A stretch of 6,409 bases of DNA from Defluviitaleaceae bacterium (GTDB taxonomy: Bacteria > Bacillota > Clostridia > Lachnospirales > WRAX01), in contig WRBU01000068.1 of NCBI GenBank assembly GCA_009784355.1, positions 1-6,409 of the forward strand. Direction: 5' to 3'. Both the position numbers and the translations under genes were made by a program. Positions 1-6,299 of the stretch are shown piece by piece (within the stretch, counting starts at the first letter, position 1; every line of letters starts with the position of its first letter). The notes under the pieces are model-generated. The model was not told the DNA's origin. It searched no databases and saw only the letters and a program-made list of their open reading frames with translations.

Positions 1-1032
1 CAATTTGTGCATTTCCGCCCTAGACTGTAAACGCAAAAAGTCAACAATAACTATGCCAGACAGGTTGCGCAAGCGCAGCTGGTGGGCAATTTCTTTTGCG
101 GCCTCCATATTTAAGGCAAGTTTCGCCGCTTCTCCGCCTTTGGACTTTTGTTTGCCCGTGTTTACGTCAATAACAACGCAGGCTTCGGTTTGCTCTATCA
201 CAATATAGCCTCCGCAGCGCAACCAAACACGCTTATCAAGCAATTTGTCAATTTGGGTTTTAACAAAATTTGAAACAAAAATGGATTCGTCTTTTTCATG
301 TAGCAAAACTTTACCAACAAAATCGGGGTATAGCGGCAAAAACTCACTCTTAATTTTATTCATTACATCGTGTGAATCCACGACAATTTGGTCGATGTCA
401 TCTCTCACAATTTCTTTAAGGGTTTTAATAATGGTGGACTGATGGTATAAAACAGCAGGGGCACGCTTTTTTTGATTTTCTTGGTCGGCATCCCAACGAG
501 CCAACAATGCTTTAATTTCCGTTTCAATATCATTTTCAGACTTGCCCTCGGCCGATGTGCGGATAATAGCAGAAAAACCAAGCGGCAGGCACGTATTCAC
601 GATATTTTTAAGCCGTTTAACTTCGTTATAATCCAAGATTTTTTTACTGCAATTTATTTTATCGGCATCAAGCGACTCGCTTATCATAACGTACCTGCCC
701 GTGTAGCTTATAGACGACGTAACATTCGCACCCTTTTCGCCAACAGCGTCTTTTAAAACTTGCACAAGTATCGTTGTGCCAAGCATTGGCGCAGGCTTGC
801 CGTCAGGAAAAGAGCGACGCTCTCTGCCATCCCGCATGTCTAAAAAAACCTGCTTACTCTCTCCAATATCCAGAAAAATAAAGCCGCCTGTTGTTTTTCT
901 TACTACTCCTAAATAGATATTGCCCGCCAGCGAAGCCTCGCCTATGTCTTGCATCAATTCTACCAACATTCCGTCTTCTATCAATGCCGTATTAAAGCCC
1001 GCCGAGGTTTTTGCTATCAAGATTTTTTTCAT
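1..1032 (-). CDS. rng: Ribonuclease E/G family endoribonuclease, 3' end truncated by window edge
   Basis: Single-strand-specific endoribonuclease of the RNase E/G family, acting in mRNA decay and rRNA processing in the cytoplasm. Reading the minus strand from 1032 to 1 gives 344 codons without a stop, so the C-terminus lies outside the window. An S1-type RNA-binding region spans about residues 37-120 (GNIYLGVV, FIFLDIGE, then LVQVLKDAVGEKGANVT and GRYVMI). The catalytic DNase I-like part contains GGYIVIEQTEA, VIDVNTGK and LRLRNLSGIVIVDF. Asp289 (VIDVN) and Asp331 (VDF) match the two Mg-binding aspartates of E. coli RNase E (D303 and D346). The Zn-link CPxCxG motif would fall past the edge. 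After VDF the usual second acidic residue (IDFID) is replaced (VDFLRL). The ATG overlaps the upstream stop as ATGA; a weak AAAGGA lies 13 bases upstream, so translation probably depends on coupling. The family call is firm; the choice of rng over rne is conventional for Firmicutes. Confidence 0.95.
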   Translation of the reverse strand, partial: MKKILIAKTSAGFNTALIEDGMLVELMQDIGEASLAGNIYLGVVRKTTGGFIFLDIGESKQVFLDMRDGRERRSFPDGKPAPMLGTTILVQVLKDAVGEKGANVTSSISYTGRYVMISESLDADKINCSKKILDYNEVKRLKNIVNTCLPLGFSAIIRTSAEGKSENDIETEIKALLARWDADQENQKKRAPAVLYHQSTIIKTLKEIVRDDIDQIVVDSHDVMNKIKSEFLPLYPDFVGKVLLHEKDESIFVSNFVKTQIDKLLDKRVWLRCGGYIVIEQTEACVVIDVNTGKQKSKGGEAAKLALNMEAAKEIAHQLRLRNLSGIVIVDFLRLQSRAEMHKL

Positions 1033-1643
1033 ATTAAAATTTCTGTCCTTTCGTACCTCACATCAAGCGTTGTTGATATGAGCCCTAACTTTTCAATCAA
1101 ATATTGTGCAAGTACCTGCGGTTTTAAATTTTTTGCACTTCCAGCGCACAACTTTGCGTCGACACGACTACCATCAAATTTCAAATCTATCACTTTGTCT
1201 AAAAAATCTGCGGTATCAATTACTTTCTTTGCTCCCTCTTCGATTTTTTGTGCATCTTCTTCCAAAAAACATATACGGTATTTTGCCCCGTGTACAAGAC
1301 CTGCGGCAGATTTTCCAATATTCGGCACTTCTTTTACATCCAAAATGCTCATTCCTTCGGGCATTTGCTTGTTAAGGCTGTCAATCATCTCACTCACATT
1401 TACTTGCTTTGTTAAATAAATTTCAACAATTTCGTTATGCCCCATCATGCCCATGGAAAGCGGCATGGCAATGGACAAAAGCTGATGCGGATTAAATCCT
1501 TGTGAGTACGCCACGGGCAAATTAGCCCGCTTAAAGGCTTTGTTAAAAAAGCTCTGTAAGTCAAGATGCCCTATAAACCGTGCGGCAGATGTTTTGCTGT
1601 AAAAAATTCTATATCTGTGGTAGTTACTCTTTGGGTCTAGCAT
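1029..1643 (-). CDS. TIGR03936/DUF2344 family protein
   Basis: Protein of 204 residues matching the DUF2344 (TIGR03936) family, whose biochemical function I do not know to be established. The N-terminal half carries the family signature: YRIFYSKTSAARFIGHLDL (residues 11-29), a basic helix (KAFKRANLPVAYSQGFNPH) and a following MPLSMGMMGHNE segment. The C-terminal ~100 residues are less conserved. In other bacteria the same domain is found fused to the C-terminus of a TIGR03960 radical SAM protein, so the two proteins probably work as partners (family knowledge). Here they are separate genes overlapping by 20 bases. The ATG at 1643 is supported by AAAGGAG (1651-1657) seven bases upstream. The stop TGA overlaps the RNase E/G start (ATGA). 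No transmembrane segment or signal peptide is visible, so it should be cytoplasmic. Its place between a radical SAM enzyme and an RNase suggests a role in RNA or ribosome metabolism (inference). Confidence 0.93.
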   Translation of the reverse strand: MLDPKSNYHRYRIFYSKTSAARFIGHLDLQSFFNKAFKRANLPVAYSQGFNPHQLLSIAMPLSMGMMGHNEIVEIYLTKQVNVSEMIDSLNKQMPEGMSILDVKEVPNIGKSAAGLVHGAKYRICFLEEDAQKIEEGAKKVIDTADFLDKVIDLKFDGSRVDAKLCAGSAKNLKPQVLAQYLIEKLGLISTTLDVRYERTEILI

Positions 1644-3384
1644 TTTCGTTCTCCTTTATCAAATATTCCTTGCTAACACCGATGTCAATAAAATCCCAAG
1701 GCAAAATTTCGCCATATTCCCGTTTGCGGAAATTGTAAAAATCAAGTGTTAGTCCCGTGTCTGCAAAGGCTTGTTGCCACAGCTTCGGTTTAAAATGTTC
1801 CGTCCAGCTGTCAAAACGTGCGCCAAGCTCCCACGCCCTTTCTATAAGTCTTCCAACACGCCTGTCCCCTCGGCTTAATGTTCCTTCCATTACGCTAATG
1901 TCAGCATCATGGTATTTGTAACTCGCTCGCTTCGTGTTTATATTGCGCTTTACCAGCCTTTGTTTTTCCATGAAGTCTTGCTCATTATTTTGGGAATGCC
2001 ACTGAAACGGCGTAAAAGGCTTTGGAATAAAACATGATGTTGAAATTGTGATGCCGGGCGGTCTGCGGCGTTTCTCTTTTGGCAAAGCGTAATAAATTTC
2101 AACAATATCTGCCGCCAGCTTCCCAATGGCGGTCAAGTCGTCATCCTCTTCATGCGGCAAGCCTATTATAAAATATAGTTTAAGCCTATCCCAGCCGCCT
2201 TCAAAGGCGACTCTTGCCCCTTCAAGAATTTCATCTTCGCTAATATTTTTATTAATAATATCACGCATACGCTGGCTTCCGCCTTCTGGCGCAAAAGTTA
2301 AGCTGGACTTACGCACCTTTTGCACCTTTTCAAGCACAGTTTGGTTTGCGGCATCAATACGAAGCGAAGGCAGTGAAATGCTAACGTGCTTGTCAACAAA
2401 GCATCCGTTAAGCTCATCCACTAGCTCTTCCAAATGCGGGTAGTCGTTGGTTGCAAGCGAAAGTAGCGAAATTTCGTCATGACCAGTGGCGGCAAGTAAG
2501 TTTTTAGCTTGTTCAACAAGTGTTTCGACAGTCTTTGCACGATGCGGGCGGTAAATAAAACCAGCTTGGCAAAAACGGCAGCCACGTATGCATCCTCTAA
2601 AAATTTCAAGAGCTACACGGTTATGTACTGCTTCTATCAGAGGAACAAGGGTTTTTTCAGGATAATATACAGCATCCATATCTTTCACAATGGCTTTTTT
2701 TATTTTCTTTGGTGCAACATTGTTGTTTGGGACAAAATCCGCAATGGTGCCGTCCTCTTTGTACTGCGTGTTGTAGAAAGTTGGAACATAAACGCCGTCT
2801 ATGACACAAATTGCTTCTAAAAAATCCCTCCTTGAAAAGTTGCCACTCTTCATTTGGGCGTAAATATCAAATATTTTGTGCGCTTGCTCTTCTGCTTCAC
2901 CAATGAAGAAAAAGTCAATAAAATCGGCAAGCGGCTCGGGGTTTACGGCGCATGGGCCGCCAGCACAAATAATGGGATGACTGTCTAGTCTATCTGCCGC
3001 CTTAATTGGGATGCCTGCCAAATCCATCATATTCAATATGTTTGTATAGGTCATTTCGTATTGTAGTGTAAAGCCAACAAAGTCAAAATCACCAAGTGGA
3101 CTGTATGTTTCAAGAGTTTTAAGCGGCAAATTTTCAGCCCTCATAATAGCTTCCATATCCGTCCAAGGTGCAAAGACCCTCTCGCAATAAACATCGGGGC
3201 GGCTGTTAAAAAGCCCGTATAAAATTTGCAAGCCATTGTGGCTCATACCAACCTCGTATACATCGGGAAAAGCAAAGGCAAAGCGCGTTTGCACACTCTT
3301 TGGGTCTTTACGCACCATATTAATTTCATTACCTATATATCTGCTAGGCTTGTCCACCTGAAGCAAAATATTGTCGTTATACAT
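1624..3384 (-). CDS. TIGR03960 family radical SAM protein
   Basis: Radical SAM enzyme of 586 residues with an N-terminal B12-binding-like domain; the reaction is unknown. In the numbering from the start at 3384, the N-terminal domain includes FAFPDVYEVGMSHNGLQILY (about 37-56) and GGPCAVNPEPLADF followed by IGEAEE (about 142-166). The radical SAM core begins at EIFRGCIRGCRFCQAG with Cys265, Cys269 and Cys272 in CxxxCxxC, the expected 4Fe-4S ligands. It continues through FAPEGGSQRMR (about 364-374) and RLKLYFIIGLPHEEDDD. The C-terminal part has ISTSCFIPKPFTPFQWH, typical of the family. I chose the ATG at 3384 because it has GAGGGA (3389-3394) just upstream and starts where homologues start, just before LLQVDKPSRYIG. 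The in-frame ATG at 3420 has no ribosome binding site and lies 44 bases inside the previous gene. The chosen start overlaps the RDD-protein stop by 8 bases. The next gene is its usual partner TIGR03936. Confidence 0.94.
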   Translation of the reverse strand: MYNDNILLQVDKPSRYIGNEINMVRKDPKSVQTRFAFAFPDVYEVGMSHNGLQILYGLFNSRPDVYCERVFAPWTDMEAIMRAENLPLKTLETYSPLGDFDFVGFTLQYEMTYTNILNMMDLAGIPIKAADRLDSHPIICAGGPCAVNPEPLADFIDFFFIGEAEEQAHKIFDIYAQMKSGNFSRRDFLEAICVIDGVYVPTFYNTQYKEDGTIADFVPNNNVAPKKIKKAIVKDMDAVYYPEKTLVPLIEAVHNRVALEIFRGCIRGCRFCQAGFIYRPHRAKTVETLVEQAKNLLAATGHDEISLLSLATNDYPHLEELVDELNGCFVDKHVSISLPSLRIDAANQTVLEKVQKVRKSSLTFAPEGGSQRMRDIINKNISEDEILEGARVAFEGGWDRLKLYFIIGLPHEEDDDLTAIGKLAADIVEIYYALPKEKRRRPPGITISTSCFIPKPFTPFQWHSQNNEQDFMEKQRLVKRNINTKRASYKYHDADISVMEGTLSRGDRRVGRLIERAWELGARFDSWTEHFKPKLWQQAFADTGLTLDFYNFRKREYGEILPWDFIDIGVSKEYLIKENENARPKE

Positions 3385-4663
3385 CAATTCCCTCATCTCC
3401 GCCGTTTTCGTGGCTTTCATGGTTAATTCGAATTACTTTGGTGGCTGACAGCACATCCCCTAGTCTATGGTGGTTTTTATCTATAAGTATCATAATAAAG
3501 CTAACAATATCTACGATACGCAATACATTACGCAGTATGGATTTAAGCATAGTGACAGGCTCACCATTTTCGCTCACTACACGCAAAGACATCAGCCGTT
3601 TTCCAAGCGTTTGCCCATTTACAAAAACCTCAAAATAGATATTGTAAAGCGAAAACACTACAAAAAACGCAATCGCAAATATTATTATTACACCTACATT
3701 AATATTTTCTAAATCCGCCGCAGAGCCGCTGACCATCGCAAACACTGCGTATATTGTCAAGGAAACAGCAATCGGTATTATAAGGTCTGCCAAAGTTGCA
3801 AGGGTACGGCTACCAAGCCCTGCTGTGACAGAGCAGCGTTTTTGCGGCGTGTAAAAACTCAAGGCAATGAGATTAAGCCTTGGCGAAATAAATATTACAG
3901 GAATATATGCCGCAACAAAGAGAATGTAAAACAGCGGGTCTATGAGATTTAACTGGTGAAACAGCGCGTAATTTGAAAAAACACTGTGTAGCAAAACGAA
4001 AATACCACCGAACAAAACCAAATTAACAATAGTTATCAGCATTGTTATTATGAAAATCCTTGCCAGCCCGCTTTTTATCACCAAGCGTGCGCTTGCAAAC
4101 ATTGCGCCAAAAAAGCTCTTTTTTTCAAGCATTACTAGGTTAAGAGAAAAGAATGAGAATACACGCTGTAATGATGCCAATACAAACAACCCCCCCAAAA
4201 GATAAGGATACCACTGCAAGGCAGACTCCACATTATTAAACCACGTAAACACTATAACGGCATAAACCACCAAATACACAATGGATTGTGCAAAAGCCAA
4301 AGACAATATTGCAGGAATGCGCCTGCATAAATGCTTAATAACCTTTCCGAACGAAACCTTATCGCTACCAGCCCCAACCAAAATTGCCGAAGCCGAGCTA
4401 AACATTAAAAATGCTGACACAAAAAAACCGACCACGGGAATAGCTATTGCCAAAAACACCAAATCGTTAAACGGCTGATTGTCCGTCAGTCCAGACACGG
4501 CAGGATGCACCACAGAAACACCAAGAAAGGCCAAGCCTCCCAAAAAAACAATAAAAACTAAATTAACAACCGCCAAAACACCCACATTAAGCCCAAAACG
4601 CTCTCTATATCTATCTAATGCCACATCACAAAACATACCTAGGCTACTCGCCTTTTTCTCCAC
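3377..4663 (-). CDS. Polytopic membrane protein with C-terminal RDD domain
   Basis: Integral membrane protein of 428 residues starting at GTG. About six hydrophobic segments form the N-terminal region (roughly residues 27-52, 68-92, 116-141, 152-178, 202-228, 241-270). A C-terminal RDD domain follows (about 284-410): SRTLATLADL with Arg286 and Asp293, two hydrophobic segments (about 287-310 and 322-345), the conserved NGQTLGKRLMSLRVV loop (about 349-363), a third segment near 379-395, and a closing HRLGDVLSATKVI. The canonical RDD motif is slightly degenerate. RDD proteins are often linked to transport or ion homeostasis, but no substrate can be read from this sequence. I chose GTG at 4663 because GGAGG (4671-4675) lies seven bases upstream. 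The longer ATG reading at 4711 would run back through the probable promoter. It is the first gene of the operon and overlaps the radical SAM gene by 8 bases. The hydrophilic tail (NHESHENGGDEGIDV) is probably cytoplasmic. The N-terminal half I do not recognise with certainty. Confidence 0.9.
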   Translation of the reverse strand: MEKKASSLGMFCDVALDRYRERFGLNVGVLAVVNLVFIVFLGGLAFLGVSVVHPAVSGLTDNQPFNDLVFLAIAIPVVGFFVSAFLMFSSASAILVGAGSDKVSFGKVIKHLCRRIPAILSLAFAQSIVYLVVYAVIVFTWFNNVESALQWYPYLLGGLFVLASLQRVFSFFSLNLVMLEKKSFFGAMFASARLVIKSGLARIFIITMLITIVNLVLFGGIFVLLHSVFSNYALFHQLNLIDPLFYILFVAAYIPVIFISPRLNLIALSFYTPQKRCSVTAGLGSRTLATLADLIIPIAVSLTIYAVFAMVSGSAADLENINVGVIIIFAIAFFVVFSLYNIYFEVFVNGQTLGKRLMSLRVVSENGEPVTMLKSILRNVLRIVDIVSFIMILIDKNHHRLGDVLSATKVIRINHESHENGGDEGIDV

Positions 4664-4670
4664 AAAAAAA

Positions 4671-4675
4671 CCTCC
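4671..4675 (-). promoter_or_regulatory. Shine-Dalgarno GGAGG that sets the GTG start of the RDD protein
   Basis: The minus strand reads TTGGAGG, seven T residues, then GTG (4663-4661). The spacing is ideal. It favours the GTG over the upstream ATG at 4711, which has no comparable site. Confidence 0.85.
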
Positions 4676-4691
4676 AATCCTTATCCAAGAA

Positions 4692-4720
4692 ATTGTACCA
4701 TATCCCGCCAAAAAAAACCA
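4692..4720 (-). promoter_or_regulatory. Probable extended -10 promoter of the RDD/radical SAM/RNase operon
   Basis: The minus strand has TGGTACAAT at 4700-4692, a TGn-extended -10 box (TACAAT against TATAAT). The best -35 at 17 bases spacing is TGGTTT (about 4715-4720), a weak match, which an extended -10 can tolerate. Transcription would begin near 4685, leaving a leader of about 20 bases before the GTG at 4663. The spacer contains part of a run of eight T residues (4710-4717). Based on consensus only. Confidence 0.55.
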
Positions 4721-4790
4721 CCCCTAAAATTTTGCACACATTGTACTCAAAAATTTTGGTGGGCATGACGACGCTTTGGAACATATTAAG

Positions 4791-4820
4791 CAACAAAAAA
4801 TTAATTTTAAATTTTTGTTG
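4791..4820. repeat. 30-base AT-rich inverted repeat overlapping the -35 of the QueD-like gene
   Basis: The arms are CAACAAAAAATTAAT (4791-4805) and TTTAAATTTTTGTTG (4806-4820). Comparing one arm with the reverse complement of the other, 13 of 15 positions match, and the outer nine (CAACAAAAA/TTTTTGTTG) are perfect. The right arm ends inside the TTGAAA -35 box (4818-4823). The position suits an operator for a dimeric regulator or an UP-element-like AT tract. No regulator is encoded in the window. The AT-richness makes a chance or structural origin possible. Confidence 0.45.
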
Positions 4821-4846
4821 AAAAGAACACTTTTTTGTGATATACT
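4818..4846 (+). promoter_or_regulatory. Near-consensus sigma-A promoter of the QueD-like gene
   Basis: TTGAAA (4818-4823), a 17-base spacer and TATACT (4841-4846), with TGA directly before the -10 giving an extended -10 (TGATATACT). Each hexamer has one mismatch to consensus. Transcription should begin near 4853, leaving a leader of about 35 bases that is too short and unstructured for a known riboswitch. This is the strongest promoter I can see in the window. Confidence 0.8.
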
Positions 4847-4873
4847 CTTAATGTAGCAAAATCACAAAACAAA

Positions 4874-4879
4874 AAGGAG
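4874..4879 (+). promoter_or_regulatory. Shine-Dalgarno AAGGAG for the QueD-like gene
   Basis: AAGGAG lies eight bases before the ATG at 4888. A second ATG at 4881 is out of frame and only one base from the AAGGAG, so 4888 is the start. Confidence 0.85.
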
Positions 4880-4887
4880 AATGGACA

Positions 4888-5382
4888 ATGGAAAACAACA
4901 AGTACACATCAATCGTAAACCTTGACTTTCAGTATGCCCACCGTTTTATGAATTGGGAAAGAGAAGCAAAACATCTTCACGGACACTCGGGTCTTTTAAC
5001 TATCGAGCTCGAGGACGTGGTTGACCCAGTAACAGGATTTGCTCACGCTTGTAAAGAAGGTGTTAAAAAGGCGTGGGAAGTTTGCGACCACTTCCACCAC
5101 GCAACATTATTTCAAGAAGGCGACCCTCTTTTAGATGCAGTTTTGGCTGTTTATGAAAAAGAAGGGATTATCAACGACCCCGCTCATTGTGTTCCTCTTA
5201 AAAAGATAGACCACGAACTTGCTTGGTCTTACCCTGAATACAGAATAGTCGTTACCAAAAAGGTTTCTACTTGTGAAAACCTTTGTGAGTTGTTCTACGA
5301 ACTTTTAAAGGACAAAATGCCGATTAAAAAGATTACTTTCCGTTCTTCCAAAATGAATGCGGCTAGTAAAGAATTTAAGTAA
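4888..5382 (+). CDS. 6-pyruvoyl-tetrahydropterin synthase/QueD-family protein with altered active site
   Basis: Protein of 164 residues with the T-fold layout of 6-pyruvoyl-tetrahydropterin synthase (PTPS) and QueD (6-carboxytetrahydropterin synthase, queuosine pathway). The zinc triad is visible as His18 (FQYAHRF) and His31/His33 (KHLHGHSG). CDHFHH (Asp67-His68) aligns with the catalytic DH pair of E. coli QueD (LDHHYLND), and STCENL (127-132) with the PTSEVL segment. Two key residues are missing. The position of QueD Cys27, four before the first His of HGH, is Ala27. The glutamate of the C-terminal KET motif aligns with Ser153 (TFRSSK). A glutamate, Glu26, lies near the cysteine position, recalling PTPS-III proteins where Glu replaces Cys, but it does not align exactly. 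The protein is longer than E. coli QueD (about 120 residues), with extra sequence at about 75-115. It is a single gene with its own promoter; no queC, queE or folE is adjacent. The family is fairly sure; standard QueD activity is doubtful. Confidence 0.85.
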   Translation: MENNKYTSIVNLDFQYAHRFMNWEREAKHLHGHSGLLTIELEDVVDPVTGFAHACKEGVKKAWEVCDHFHHATLFQEGDPLLDAVLAVYEKEGIINDPAHCVPLKKIDHELAWSYPEYRIVVTKKVSTCENLCELFYELLKDKMPIKKITFRSSKMNAASKEFK

Positions 5383-5400
5383 AGGCACTACATAATAAAT

Positions 5401-6288
5401 TTAGAATAATGTCTGTTGGCGATTATATCCCGCTTTGTAGTGGTGTATAATCGCTTTCATATTGTACAAAAGCCCTAATTTATTACATTCTTGCTCGTAT
5501 ATTGCCCACAGCTTTTTGTAATTTGGGCTTGGCACATTGTAGCGGTTGCCGTATCGGCGGATGTATTTTTCGCTAATACTCGGAAGGACTTCATCCAGCC
5601 GCTCGTAAAAATATTCTCGACTGCCTTTACGCAGTGTCATTCCCATGTAAGAATAGACAAACTTTGCACCCGCTTCTTTTGCCATACGCAAAATTTTTAC
5701 CAAATTCTCTTCGTTGTCTGTTATAAACGGAAGCATAGGAACTACCAAAACACCGCAAAAAATGCCGCTGTCAGCAAATTTACTCAATGCCTCAAAGCGT
5801 TTGGATGTTGGCGAAACATTGGGCTCTATAATGCGGCAAAGCTCATCATCAGCCGCAGTTATAGAAAATTTTGCCAATACAGGGGAATGTGCCGCAATAT
5901 CTGCCAAAACATCCGCATCACGGGCAATTAATGCCGACTTTGTGGTGATTGACGCACCAAAGCCAAAGGCATTCATAAGCTCTAATGAGTTGCGGGTTAA
6001 ATTTAGCTTGGCTTCAAGCGGGTTATAGGGGTCGCTCATTGCACCATTGCCAACAACCCCCGTTTTGGTCTTGCGCCGCAAATCATCCCGAATAATTTGC
6101 AACGCATTTTCTTTCGCCTTTACCGTATCAAAATCAGGATTTTGAAAACAATCACTGCGGCTGTCGCAATAAATGCAGCCATGACTGCATCCCCTGTACA
6201 CATTCATACTAAAATCAAGCCCAAACCAAGCGTCTGGGCTTTGTGTGTTAAAGACTATCTTTTTTGCGGGGATTGTTGGATAATCCAC
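5401..6288 (-). CDS. SPL-family (COG1533) radical SAM protein
   Basis: Protein of 295 residues in the radical SAM family that contains spore photoproduct lyase and many uncharacterised relatives, often auto-annotated as DNA repair photolyase. The cluster-binding motif is NVYRGCSHGCIYCDSRS with Cys34, Cys38 and Cys41 in CxxxCxxC. Downstream are GAMSDPYNPLE (about 82-92), ITTKS with RDADVL (about 114-128), FSITAADDE with IIEPNVSPTSKR, and PMLPFITDNEEN. All are typical of the COG1533 subgroup, as is the short Q..LF tail. At under 300 residues, with the cluster motif very close to the N-terminus, it lacks the longer N-terminal region of true spore photoproduct lyase (about 340 residues), so I would not call it splB. 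The start is GTG at 6288, preceded by GAGGTGAT (6292-6299). It converges on the QueD-like gene with 18 bases between stops and appears to be a single-gene unit. Its substrate is unknown. Confidence 0.9.
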   Translation of the reverse strand: MDYPTIPAKKIVFNTQSPDAWFGLDFSMNVYRGCSHGCIYCDSRSDCFQNPDFDTVKAKENALQIIRDDLRRKTKTGVVGNGAMSDPYNPLEAKLNLTRNSLELMNAFGFGASITTKSALIARDADVLADIAAHSPVLAKFSITAADDELCRIIEPNVSPTSKRFEALSKFADSGIFCGVLVVPMLPFITDNEENLVKILRMAKEAGAKFVYSYMGMTLRKGSREYFYERLDEVLPSISEKYIRRYGNRYNVPSPNYKKLWAIYEQECNKLGLLYNMKAIIHHYKAGYNRQQTLF

Positions 6289-6291
6289 TTT

Positions 6292-6299
6292 ATCACCTC
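6292..6299 (-). promoter_or_regulatory. Shine-Dalgarno GAGGTGAT deciding the GTG start of the SPL-family gene
   Basis: The minus strand reads TGAGGTGATAAA then GTG (6288-6286). GAGGTGAT is a strong complement to the 16S 3' end at suitable spacing, so GTG is the start although no ATG is present there. Confidence 0.8.

Noticed and set aside
949..1419. Plus-strand open frame of 156 residues
   Set aside because: It is a shadow of the minus-strand TIGR03936 and RNase E/G genes, has a low-complexity Phe/Ser-rich translation and no ribosome binding site. The other plus-strand frames under the operon are rejected for the same reason.
3385..3420. Longer ATG start at 3420 for the TIGR03960 radical SAM protein
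   Set aside because: It has no ribosome binding site and would add 12 residues unlike the family N-terminus. The ATG at 3384 has GAGGGA upstream and sits at the RDD stop as a typical coupled start.
4664..4711. Longer ATG start at 4711 for the RDD protein
   Set aside because: The extra 16 codons cover the GGAGG site and the probable -10 box, and no ribosome binding site precedes the ATG.
4847..4887. preQ1 or other riboswitch in front of the QueD-like gene
   Set aside because: The leader is about 35 bases, A-rich, without a G/C stem or the preQ1-I aptamer pattern.
5383..5400. Bidirectional terminator between the convergent QueD-like and SPL-family genes
   Set aside because: The 18-base gap has no GC stem followed by a T run; I see no convincing hairpin there or in the flanking codons.
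5491..5931. Plus-strand open frame of 146 residues opposite the SPL-family gene
   Set aside because: The minus-strand reading has clear radical SAM motifs over its whole length. The plus reading has no family features and no ribosome binding site.
4888..6288. A queuosine (preQ0) cassette made of the QueD-like protein and the radical SAM protein as QueE
   Set aside because: The radical SAM protein has SPL/COG1533 motifs, not those of QueE. The two genes are convergent, queC and folE are absent, and the QueD-like protein lacks key catalytic residues.
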